Assembly: GCA_014379355.1 (NCBI GenBank)
Contig: JACMLX010000136.1
Coordinates: 1-64,000 of the forward strand
Reading direction: 5' to 3'
From: Gemmatimonadaceae bacterium
GTDB lineage: Bacteria > Gemmatimonadota > Gemmatimonadetes > Gemmatimonadales > Gemmatimonadaceae
DNA: 64,000 nt
Part shown: positions 55,869 to 64,000 of the stretch, piece after piece
How positions within the stretch are numbered: position 1 is the first letter of the stretch
Layout: each line of letters opens with the position of its first letter
Notes under the pieces: model-generated
Database searches by the model: none
Seen by the model: only the letters and a program-made list of their open reading frames with translations
What the model was told of the DNA's origin: nothing
Made by a program: the position numbers and the translations under genes

Positions 55869-58532
55869 CTAGCGGGTCTGGATGATGATCGTCGCCAGTG
55901 ATGCGATCACGGCGGCGAACGTGCCGATGATCGACGCAATCTGCGTTCGCGCGGCGAGCGTGTCCTGCCGCTCAGTGCGATCACGCTTCGGCACGGTGAC
56001 CACCGCGCCCGGCCGCGGTGTCGGCTGTCCATCCGGGAGCAGGAAGCGTCGCGATACCGCATCCACGCGACCATTCGGCTGCGTCACGTACGTGCGGGCG
56101 AGGTCGGCATCGAGTCGTCCACCGCCGGCGGCGCGAATGTAGTACTGCATGTCCTTGTCCTTCACGTACGGCAGCGCGGTGGGCGAGTTCACGGCACCAT
56201 CCACTCGCACGACTGCGTCATATCTCGGAATGGTGATCGAGTCGCCGTCGAACAGGATGATGTTGTCTTCATCCTGGGCGCTCCTGAGCACTGCAGGCAG
56301 ATTGACGCCGATGCGGCCGACGCGATTGCGGCGACGCGAGAAGTTCACTCCATCGGCATACGCTTCGCCGGTCAGGCCACCGGCACGTACGATCAGGTCG
56401 CTAAGGCGCTCGGACTTTTTCACCAGCGTGTACGAGCCGGGGTACTTCACTTCACCGCCGACGAACACGGAGCGCTGCAGTTCCCAGTCCGGCTGACGCA
56501 GGATGAGCAGATTGTCGTACGGCTGCAGCACGACGTCGCGAGAGCCGCTCGCCGCCCCCGGCAGGCCCGGCGGTCCGGCGTACCGGCCATCCATGCCTCG
56601 TTCGAACAGATAACTCGAGTCCATCGGCACGCGCATCGTCGATGCCGTCGCGCCATCGGCGCGTGACACTGGCATCCGCGCCACCTCGGCTTCCGTCAGC
56701 AGCGCACTTTCCTGCAGGCCGCCGGCGAGCAGCACCAGGTCACGCATCGTCATGCCTTCGTGATACGGATACCGTCCGCTGCGACGCACGGCGCCGGTGA
56801 CGGCCACATACCGCAGCGGACGGAATTCGCTGCGGCCGAAGACGCGCACCTCGTCCTCCTCCTGCAGGTTCGGATCGTTGACGACGTTGCCGATCGTATC
56901 CGCCAGTGCCGCGCGCAACTGTGTGCGCGTGGAATCGGAATTGAGGCGCGTGATCAGCACCTGTCCCAGATAGGTGTCGGGCTTGAGGCCACCCGCCTTG
57001 CGAATCGCATCGCTGAGTTTCATGCCGCTGGTGAGTCCCACGGCGCCTGGCGTGAAGACGTTGCCGCGTATCAACACACGATTGCGCACGCGGTCAGCCA
57101 CCTTGAGCACGCGAACGACGTCGCCATCGACCAGGGCGAGCGCAGGAACGTCGGCGCCACCGCTACCGCTGACGTCGAGCACTGCGCGGTCACTGCCGGG
57201 TCGCGTGCGATCACGCATCGGCGTGAGGCGTTCGATCTGGATGCGCGAGCGTGCCGCAGTGGGCAACATGCCGCCGGCGGCGCGCACGATTTCAGCCAAT
57301 GATCCTGACGTCCCCACCTCATACGTCCCCGGACGGTTCACTTCACCGAGGACACGAACGCGGCCGGTGTGAATCGGCACGAAGACGATGTCGCCGTTGA
57401 GCAGTCGTGCGTCGTGCGACGCGTCGCCTTGTGTGAGGTAGTCGTAGAGGTCGATCGTGCCGACGGAGCGTCCATTGCGACGGATCTGGATCGCGCGCAG
57501 TGACCCATTCATGGTCGGGCCACCGGCGGCGTACAGCGCCGTGAGGGCGGTGCCGGCGGCAGAGACGCGATAGCTGCCCGGACGCGCCACTTCGCCGACG
57601 ACGAAGATCTGGTTGGAGCGCAGGCGGGCAACGCTGATGCTGAAACGCGTCGTCGCGTTGGCGCCTCGGCGGATACCGGAATACGAGCGGCCGAGGCGCG
57701 AGTACAGCAGGTCTTCCAGTTGTGCGAGTGTCAGGTTGGCGACGCTGATCTGTCCCACCTGTGGAATGACCACGAACCCTTCGCGCGTGACGTCGAGGGT
57801 GTACGCCTGTTCCACGTCACCGGTGAGGATCAGCACCAGCCGATCACCGGCGCCGAGCCGATAACTCGGATCGACGGGTCCGGCGAGATTCGCATCGAAC
57901 TGCGACGCATTGCGCTGCGAGAACAGGTCCATGCCGAACACTTTCAGTCCGCTGTCCCGCTGAATCGAATCCGCACGCAGGTAGAGATACTGCTCGTACG
58001 GCGTCAGGCGACGGCCGTCGCGTCCGCGAACATCGGTCGGGATGCGGCTGTCGAGCGTGCTGTCGAACGGCGTCTGCAGCGAGTCACCGGTGATGCGCTT
58101 GGTGCGGTTCGTGTCGCCCGGAAAGTCGAAGTCGCTCGAGTCGGCGATGCCGAGCTCACGAAGTGCCTGAAAGACGTCGGACGTTGGCATCGCGGAGTTG
58201 CCATTCGTGCCGCCCGCGGCGCCAGGAACGCCGCCAACAGCTCCGGGAGCGCCGGTCGGCTCGGTGGCACCCGTCGAACCACTACGACCGTCGGATTGCA
58301 GATATGAATCGAGCAGATTGTCGGGATACCCCTGAGCGCGAAGACGGGCACGAATCTGATCCGGCGTCAGGCCGCTGCCACCGAGGCGCTGGCGCAACTG
58401 ATTGAGCAGGTCGGGGCGACCCTGCAGAAGTTGCTGAGCCTGCTGAGGTGAGACGGTCTGGGCTGGGAGCGCCGCCGCCAAAAACAAAAAGACCCCGACC
58501 GCGAGCAGCGGCCGAAGGAATGGGCGATTCAT
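55869..58532 (-). CDS. Multi-SLBB polysaccharide export protein (Wza-like)
   Basis: Signal peptide; YRLGAGDRLVLILTGDVEQAYTLDVTREGFVVIPQVGQISVANLTL; repeated SLBB segments VGEVARPGSY, LGEVNRPGTYEV, VTGAVRRSGRYPY, VGGEVKYPGSYTL. Confidence 0.92.
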   Translation of the reverse strand: MNRPFLRPLLAVGVFLFLAAALPAQTVSPQQAQQLLQGRPDLLNQLRQRLGGSGLTPDQIRARLRAQGYPDNLLDSYLQSDGRSGSTGATEPTGAPGAVGGVPGAAGGTNGNSAMPTSDVFQALRELGIADSSDFDFPGDTNRTKRITGDSLQTPFDSTLDSRIPTDVRGRDGRRLTPYEQYLYLRADSIQRDSGLKVFGMDLFSQRNASQFDANLAGPVDPSYRLGAGDRLVLILTGDVEQAYTLDVTREGFVVIPQVGQISVANLTLAQLEDLLYSRLGRSYSGIRRGANATTRFSISVARLRSNQIFVVGEVARPGSYRVSAAGTALTALYAAGGPTMNGSLRAIQIRRNGRSVGTIDLYDYLTQGDASHDARLLNGDIVFVPIHTGRVRVLGEVNRPGTYEVGTSGSLAEIVRAAGGMLPTAARSRIQIERLTPMRDRTRPGSDRAVLDVSGSGGADVPALALVDGDVVRVLKVADRVRNRVLIRGNVFTPGAVGLTSGMKLSDAIRKAGGLKPDTYLGQVLITRLNSDSTRTQLRAALADTIGNVVNDPNLQEEDEVRVFGRSEFRPLRYVAVTGAVRRSGRYPYHEGMTMRDLVLLAGGLQESALLTEAEVARMPVSRADGATASTMRVPMDSSYLFERGMDGRYAGPPGLPGAASGSRDVVLQPYDNLLILRQPDWELQRSVFVGGEVKYPGSYTLVKKSERLSDLIVRAGGLTGEAYADGVNFSRRRNRVGRIGVNLPAVLRSAQDEDNIILFDGDSITIPRYDAVVRVDGAVNSPTALPYVKDKDMQYYIRAAGGGRLDADLARTYVTQPNGRVDAVSRRFLLPDGQPTPRPGAVVTVPKRDRTERQDTLAARTQIASIIGTFAAVIASLATIIIQTR

Positions 58533-58571
58533 CGCTGAGTATGTGGCAGTGAGATCACGAGCGGGGGGATA

Positions 58572-58645
58572 TGGACGCGCAGGGACTCGAACCCCGGACC
58601 TCTGCTGTGTGAAAGCAGCGCTCTAACCAGCTGAGCTACGCGTCC
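58572..58645 (-). tRNA. tRNA-Val (CAC)
   Basis: GGACGCGTAGCTCAGCTGGTTAGAGCGCTGCTTTCACACAGCAGAGGTCCGGGGTTCGAGTCCCTGCGCGTCCA; cloverleaf arms pair, loop TTCACAC. Confidence 0.93.
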
Positions 58646-58814
58646 TTCAAAGCACTTTGCAACCCCTGTACGAGCCCGGAAACCACAGCGACCCGAAGCA
58701 GCCAAGTGTAATCGTACCAGCGGGTTCGGGGAAGGGGCCGGCCCGCACGGCGGCGCGACCAAACTATCCGCACGCCGCGATGCGACGGAGATGCCCTCGA
58801 GCCGCTGCGAGGCG

Positions 58815-58887
58815 TAGGCCAGGTAGGATTCGAACCTACGACCTGTCGGATTATGAGTCCGCTGCTCTACCGCTGAGCTACTGGCCC
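58815..58887 (-). tRNA. tRNA-Met (CAT), elongator-like
   Basis: GGGCCAGTAGCTCAGCGGTAGAGCAGCGGACTCATAATCCGACAGGTCGTAGGTTCGAATCCTACCTGGCCTA; loop CTCATAA; tRNA-Ile2 (lysidine) not excluded. Confidence 0.88.
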
Positions 58888-58914
58888 CCTCGCTGCACGA
58901 CACACGAAACTTAT

Positions 58915-59709
58915 TCATGCCGCGCCATTCCCGCCGCTGCCGACGCGACCAGGTTCATTACCACGCTGGAGGCTGAAATGGGCCGTGCACGGCAGAACAG
59001 GTGCGAGCCATGGAAGGAAGGAAAGGCCGAGATAATACAGGCTTTCGAAACGACCGCGCCTGAGCCTGTGCGGCCAGTACGTGACTTGCCCTACGAATCC
59101 CATGCCTCGAGCGACATGCAGCACTTCGGCAGGCACGAGCACGTGCTCCTTCACATCAGGTCGCTTTCGATTGACCCGAGCCTCGGCCACGCCACGCAGG
59201 AAGGCCGAGGATGTCGGTTCATAGAGCCAGAGACACCATCCGCCGGGCCGCAAGACACGCCATGACTCACGCAGCGCGGCCTGATGATCGACGAAGTGGT
59301 GCGCGGCGGCATAGCAGAACACCAGATCGACAGTTCCATCAGGCAGCGGAATCGACTGCGCCGGCGCCGCGAATGCCGCATCCAGACTGCAGCGGTACAC
59401 ACGTTCCCAGATGGTCCGCCCGGCCACCGCGGCGTGCACCGCGTCGGTCAGCGTCACATGCGCCGCGGGATTCAGGCGCTTGACGATGCAGGACGCCCAG
59501 CCTTGACCGCCACCGACTTCGACGATCGCGCGCGCCGATGCGAACTGCGCCTTGAACTGTTCGACGATCTCCTGGAAAATCGAGGCATCGAGCGACTTAT
59601 TGAGCAGATTTTCGACGGTGTCGGCGCCCGGCCGCTCGAACGGATCGTTCTCCCAGAACGTCGTTTCGTCGCGGATCTGCGCCTGCACAGCTTCGTTCAG
59701 CCCGTCCAT
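58915..59709 (-). CDS. SAM-dependent methyltransferase
   Basis: IVEVGGGQGWASCIVKRLNPAAHVTLTD, GTVDLVFCYAAAHHFVDHQAALRESWRVLRPGGWCLWLYEP; start at 59709 forms TGATG with the upstream gene (alternative start 59739). Confidence 0.82.
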   Translation of the reverse strand: MDGLNEAVQAQIRDETTFWENDPFERPGADTVENLLNKSLDASIFQEIVEQFKAQFASARAIVEVGGGQGWASCIVKRLNPAAHVTLTDAVHAAVAGRTIWERVYRCSLDAAFAAPAQSIPLPDGTVDLVFCYAAAHHFVDHQAALRESWRVLRPGGWCLWLYEPTSSAFLRGVAEARVNRKRPDVKEHVLVPAEVLHVARGMGFVGQVTYWPHRLRRGRFESLYYLGLSFLPWLAPVLPCTAHFSLQRGNEPGRVGSGGNGAA

Positions 59710-61253
59710 CAGAAAAGCGATGTCCGGATGCGCGCCCACGAGGGCTCGAGCGCCACGCGAATACGTCCCTCGAACCGAGTTTTCGAGGCGCCGGCGACGC
59801 GTAGGTCATTCGCCGACCGATTCACGCCAGCGTCGGCTGACACCTCGATCCCGTCGCCCACGCGCAGCGCGCTGCGGGCCGCCACTCGAATCGTCTTCAC
59901 CACAACACCTTCGAAGATCGTCGGCCATGTCGCACGCTGAGCGACGGCCGGATAGGGTTCACGATAGTCGCCCGCGCCCTGACGGCGATACGCAACGTAG
60001 AATCGCACGGGAACCGGCAGCCTCGGGCCGGCGTCGAGGCCAGCCTTCACCTCGTCGAAATCGCTGTTGCGCTGACCAAGACCGACAGTGCGACTGGTGT
60101 AACGCTCGAACCGATCCGGCGCTCGGTACGTCAGCGATGTGACACGTGTAAAGCTCGCAAACCCGCGCGTGCCACCAGGCAATGGCAGGCCGTCGGCTGT
60201 CACCGTCGCCCCGATCCCGGGCGGCTCTCCGCAGAGATCGCACCTGTCGATCTGGAAATCGTCGAGGTACACCTGTCCGCCGAGCATCACACCACTGCGC
60301 GCACGCCACAACAGGTCGGCGCCGAATGCCACGTTGATCTTCTCGCCGTCGCTGTACTGTGCGAGGAATACCGGCGACACCGGATTGGAAAGATTGGGCT
60401 GAAAGCCGCGCGCCACGCCGCCGTAGATCACACTCTCGCTGATGCCGGCCTCGACGCCGCCGAGACGAAGCGCCAGTCGGTGTGCAGTGAAGTATCGTTG
60501 CGCCAGCGTGTCGGTGACGAAGTTCAGCCGTTCATCATCGAGCCGTGCGATCACCGTGGACAGATGCACCTTGTCGGTTCCCAGCTGCACGTAAGCATGG
60601 TCGTAGGTGTACGCGCCGTTGCTGACCATGAGTCCGAGTTGCCCCGGCAGCGCCCACGAACGGCCCACGCGCCCGACCTGCAGTGTCGCATAGCGCGACG
60701 TGAACCCGAGATAGCCGTCTTCGGTGCGCGCCGACAACGCACGATCCCTTCGACCCAGAAACTCCGGATCGACTCGCATCCGTCGGTCGGCGAGCACACG
60801 TAGGGCGCCGGTAAACGGCCCGGAGGCGAGCAGTGCGCGGACAGTGAAGCCCGGAGCAAATGTGTTGACACGATCCGATTGCATCAGGTCGCGCGTGCCG
60901 CTCGTTTGGGCAACACCGTACCCGGCGAGCGACGCGGCAAACACAGCGCTGTCGGCCGTGGTGACATTTGGCGCATACTTGTCGGCGGCTGCCGCGATCG
61001 CGTCGAGCCAGCGTCGGGCGCCGTCATCGCGCAACGAGCCGCGAGCCTCCGTCAGCGCCGCGCGCACCGCACCCACGCTGTATGGACGCTCGAGCACGGG
61101 CAGCGAACGCAACTGCCCCCGGGCCTGAAGCGCGTCTATGTACGTGTACGCGATGTCGTCGAGCGGCAGAAGTGCGTTCTGCGCTGCCACGCGAGCCGCG
61201 GACACGAAAACCACCGCGCAGATGGACATCGTGCGACGTACGCAGGACGTCAT
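59709..61253 (-). CDS. Capsule assembly Wzi-like outer-membrane protein
   Basis: Signal peptide VSAARVAAQ; LGFTSRYATLQVGRVGRSWALPGQLGLMVSNGAYTYDHAYVQLG. Confidence 0.68.
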   Translation of the reverse strand: MTSCVRRTMSICAVVFVSAARVAAQNALLPLDDIAYTYIDALQARGQLRSLPVLERPYSVGAVRAALTEARGSLRDDGARRWLDAIAAAADKYAPNVTTADSAVFAASLAGYGVAQTSGTRDLMQSDRVNTFAPGFTVRALLASGPFTGALRVLADRRMRVDPEFLGRRDRALSARTEDGYLGFTSRYATLQVGRVGRSWALPGQLGLMVSNGAYTYDHAYVQLGTDKVHLSTVIARLDDERLNFVTDTLAQRYFTAHRLALRLGGVEAGISESVIYGGVARGFQPNLSNPVSPVFLAQYSDGEKINVAFGADLLWRARSGVMLGGQVYLDDFQIDRCDLCGEPPGIGATVTADGLPLPGGTRGFASFTRVTSLTYRAPDRFERYTSRTVGLGQRNSDFDEVKAGLDAGPRLPVPVRFYVAYRRQGAGDYREPYPAVAQRATWPTIFEGVVVKTIRVAARSALRVGDGIEVSADAGVNRSANDLRVAGASKTRFEGRIRVALEPSWARIRTSLF

Positions 61254-62248
61254 CGATGCCACGCCACGCCCTTCACGCCACCGCTGCGGAACTCGATCGC
61301 GGGCGACGGAAAGTGATAGTGCCGCAGCCCCTTCTTCACACTCATCCACCACGGTGCATGCCCGGGCAACTTGAGGGGATCGACATCGAGTGTGATCAGC
61401 AAGCGACGTTGCGCACGAATGAAGTCGCCGGTCCGTGGATCGACCCAGTCCGAGATGCTGTGCCCGACCGACAGCCGCAGCAGTGCCGGCCACACCCGCT
61501 TCGCGGCGCGTGGCAGCAACGTGTCGACATCCACCGACAGCCAGTACGTCTGTCCGCTGTAGTCCACCGTCGTGCGCAGGTCGCCCGGAATCAGGCCCGC
61601 CGAGACATTGCGCAGTGCCTGCGTGGCACTGTAGGAGAACGTGGGCATCACGGCGCGCATCGCCGGCACGTATGCGTGTGACAGTGACAGTCCCTGTCCG
61701 AGCGTATTGAAGAGCAGATCGGGCGGAGAGAACCCGTATTTCGCCTGCTTGCCGTCCCACACCTCGATCTGCAGCTGGAATGCGGCGGCGTAGGCGACTG
61801 CCCAGAGCGTCGCCTTCTTCTCCGACATGCACGACGCCTGAAGCAGCTCGCGACCGCCTTCGCTCAGCAGGTATCCACCGAGCAGGTGGCCGAGCTTGTC
61901 CTGATCACGGAACGGACCGTTCCAGTCGTAGATCACATGAAACGGCGCACTTTCGCCCGACCACCACGCACGTCGGAAATATTCGTAGAGTGCGAGATTG
62001 CCTCCGACGAACGTCGCCGCGACGGCCGTCTGCGCGATGCGCTTGCCGCCGCGGCCGGGCTGACACCACTGTGGCATCGATGCGCTGGCGGCGTTCGCGC
62101 TGTCAGCACCAGCCTTCGACCGCGCGAGGACCGCGAAACGCCGGGCGGCCGAATCATCAGGCACACGCAATGCGACGGCTGGATCTGCCTGTGCGTACAA
62201 CGTCGTGGCCATCGCGAGCGCCACACCCAGCGTTGCGAGCCGGATCAC
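61250..62248 (-). CDS. DUF2279/YfiM-like exported protein
   Basis: Signal peptide; FRDQDKLGHLLGGYLLSEGGRELLQ, EVWDGKQAKYGFSPPDLLFNTLGQGLSL. Confidence 0.72.
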   Translation of the reverse strand: MIRLATLGVALAMATTLYAQADPAVALRVPDDSAARRFAVLARSKAGADSANAASASMPQWCQPGRGGKRIAQTAVAATFVGGNLALYEYFRRAWWSGESAPFHVIYDWNGPFRDQDKLGHLLGGYLLSEGGRELLQASCMSEKKATLWAVAYAAAFQLQIEVWDGKQAKYGFSPPDLLFNTLGQGLSLSHAYVPAMRAVMPTFSYSATQALRNVSAGLIPGDLRTTVDYSGQTYWLSVDVDTLLPRAAKRVWPALLRLSVGHSISDWVDPRTGDFIRAQRRLLITLDVDPLKLPGHAPWWMSVKKGLRHYHFPSPAIEFRSGGVKGVAWHR

Positions 62249-63240
62249 GCGGCGTGGTGCAATGCGTCGTACTCGGCGAGCACTTCGTCCGGTGTGACGG
62301 TGGCGGCGCCAAGCTTGCCGACTTCGACGCCGGCGGCATAATTCGCGATGACTGCTGCCTCGCGTGCATCAGCGCCGGCGGCGAGCATCAAGGCCAGATA
62401 CGCCGTCACGGTATCGCCGGCACCCACCACATCGTACACCTCGCGTGCAGTCGTCGGGATCCGCGTGATCGCACCGCCGCGCGACACCAGCGCCATGCCA
62501 TGTTCACTGAGCGTGAGCAGCAGGTGTTCGACATCGAGTCTGTCCAGCGTCGCAGGCAGCGCGGCCGGGTGGGCCAGATCGACGGTCGCACCAAGGGCCT
62601 GCTCCAGTTCGCGGCGGTTCGGCTTGAACACGGTGGCCCCCCTGTAGTTGAAGAAATTGCGGAACTTGGGGTCTACCACCACGGGCACGTTTCGTTCCCT
62701 GGCCAGCGCGATGGTCCGCTCGATGACCTGTGGCACGAGCACGCCCTTGTTGTAGTCCTCGAGAATCACGGCGTCCGCGCTGCCGAGCGCGTCGGTGAGT
62801 GCGGCGATCACGCGCGACACGTCGTCCGTGGCGAGATCGGCATCTTCTTCTTCGTCGAATCGCAGCAGTTGCTGCGAGCGGGCGACGAGCCGCGTTTTCG
62901 TGGTCGTCGGTCGTGCCACAGTGACGAGTGCGTCGGTGCCGCCGCCGAGCGACCCAAGCAGTCCGCGCAGGCGATGTCCGGCGACGTCATCTCCCACCGC
63001 CGCCACGAGCGTGCAATGCGCGTCGACGGCGAGAACGTTCTGTGCCACGTTGGCCGCGCCGCCCAACGCATCGCGACGCTCACGAACGCGGACGACGGGC
63101 ACGGGTGCTTCCGGCGAAATGCGATCGACATCGCCGCGCAGATACACGTCGAGCATGGCATCGCCGACCACGACCACGCGGCGGCCACGTGCGGCCGCGA
63201 GCAACGTCGCGAGGCGGTCGCGTGAGATCGGTGCTAGCAT
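62245..63240 (-). CDS. rfaE1: D-glycero-beta-D-manno-heptose-7-phosphate kinase (PfkB/RfaE1)
   Basis: VVVVGDAMLDVYLRGDVDRISPEAPVPVVRV, ALGGAANVAQNV, KPNRREL, DVVGAGDTVTAYLAL. Confidence 0.92.
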   Translation of the reverse strand: MLAPISRDRLATLLAAARGRRVVVVGDAMLDVYLRGDVDRISPEAPVPVVRVRERRDALGGAANVAQNVLAVDAHCTLVAAVGDDVAGHRLRGLLGSLGGGTDALVTVARPTTTKTRLVARSQQLLRFDEEEDADLATDDVSRVIAALTDALGSADAVILEDYNKGVLVPQVIERTIALARERNVPVVVDPKFRNFFNYRGATVFKPNRRELEQALGATVDLAHPAALPATLDRLDVEHLLLTLSEHGMALVSRGGAITRIPTTAREVYDVVGAGDTVTAYLALMLAAGADAREAAVIANYAAGVEVGKLGAATVTPDEVLAEYDALHHAA

Positions 63241-63310
63241 ATCGGTGTCAAGCTACTGCCCGGCCTGTGCGTCGGGCAACGCAATTCGTTGCTTCCCGCT
63301 TCCCGACGCC

Positions 63311-64000
63311 GTGCGCCGTCTCGTTCAGTCGTGGGCTCTCGCATTGCAGGATGTGCTGCTGCTCACGTGGCAGACGATGCGTGCGCTGCCCGGGGGACGC
63401 GGTGCTGGTGCCCGACTGCTGGCGCAACTGGATGCGGTCGGGGTGCAATCGGTACCGATTGTCCTGTTGACGGGGTTGTTCACGGGCATGGTGCTCGCAT
63501 TGCAGGCCTCAGTGCAACTCGCTCCGTTCGGCGCCACGTTGTTCGTCGGTCGTTTCGTGGCCGCGTCGATGCTGCGGGAACTCGGCCCCGTGCTGTCGGG
63601 CATCATGGTGGCCGGACGGGTCGGCGCGGGCATCGCCGCGGAACTCGGTGCGATGAAAGTCACCGAGCAACTCGACGCACTCGAAACCCTCGGTGCCGAG
63701 CCAGTGCGTGTGCTGGTGGTGCCTCGAGTCCTGGCAGCGGCAATGACCGTGCCGTTGCTGGCGTTGATCGCCGACACGGCCGGGATGGTCGGTGCTGCGC
63801 TCGTGTCGTCGGCGTACCTTGGCGTGCCACTCCGTGCGTTTCAGGCTGCGGCGGCAGACCAGATCGCGCTCGATGGTTTCATCGGTGGCGTGATTCCGGC
63901 CGATCTCGTGCAGGGACTCGTCAAACCGCTGATCTTCGGGTTGATCCTCTCGATCCTGGCGTGTCACCACGGGCTGCGCGCACGCGGCGGCACGGCGGGT
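63311..64000 (+). CDS. MlaE-family ABC transporter permease (3' truncated by window edge)
   Basis: Frame open to 64000: SVPIVLLTGLFTGMVLALQASVQLAPFGA, RELGPVLSGIMVAGRVGAGIAAELGAMKVTEQLDALETLGAEPVRVLVVPRVLA; alternative GTG 63245. Confidence 0.88.
   Translation, partial: MRRLVQSWALALQDVLLLTWQTMRALPGGRGAGARLLAQLDAVGVQSVPIVLLTGLFTGMVLALQASVQLAPFGATLFVGRFVAASMLRELGPVLSGIMVAGRVGAGIAAELGAMKVTEQLDALETLGAEPVRVLVVPRVLAAAMTVPLLALIADTAGMVGAALVSSAYLGVPLRAFQAAAADQIALDGFIGGVIPADLVQGLVKPLIFGLILSILACHHGLRARGGTAG

Noticed and set aside
58529-58918. 129-aa minus-strand ORF
   Set aside because: Runs through both tRNA genes
61780-63225. 481-aa plus-strand ORF
   Set aside because: Antisense to rfaE1 and the DUF2279-like gene, which have strong motifs
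1-64000. CRISPR array, prophage, intact insertion sequence, rRNA or RfaH ops/JUMPstart element
   Set aside because: Looked for and not recognised by eye; a motif search would be needed to exclude them

Overview
High-GC bacterial chromosome window, probably Gemmatimonadota-like (inferred from gene content and style only, not proven). Housekeeping genes flank it: cca C-terminus, rarA, LEA14-like lipoprotein and hflX on the left; tRNA-Val, tRNA-Met, a DUF2279-like protein, rfaE1/hldE kinase and a truncated MlaE-type permease on the right. Between about 4.7 and 58.5 kb lies a very large surface-polysaccharide region made of three adjacent modules, each with its own Wzz-like and Wzy/ligase-like proteins. 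Module A (about 4.7-31 kb) has gmd, epimerases, WecA-like and WbaP-like initiating transferases, two Wzi-like proteins, a Wzx flippase, several GTs and methyltransferases, and a NeuB/NeuC/NeuA nonulosonic-acid set. Module B (about 34.3-46.4 kb, all +) has a Wzz, a BY-kinase-like protein with no visible Walker A, a polymerase, two tandem degenerate nucleotidyltransferase/left-handed-beta-helix proteins (one fused to a phosphoglycosyltransferase), an OM barrel-like protein, a Wza-like exporter, a GT2 and a WecG/TagA GT. It also has several small ORFs that the supplied track misses or buries. Module C (about 46.5-58.5 kb, all -) has an acyltransferase, GT4, GT9, methyltransferase, ligase/polymerase, Wzz, GT2, flippase and a multi-SLBB exporter. 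Between A and B is a decayed zone with a deleted GT2 pseudogene. A second interrupted coding remnant, with one Asp-box-like motif, sits next to galE. Module B is the best candidate for an undescribed assembly system. I recognised no CRISPR array, rRNA, prophage or intact transposase. All assignments come from reading motifs by eye; no searches were run.
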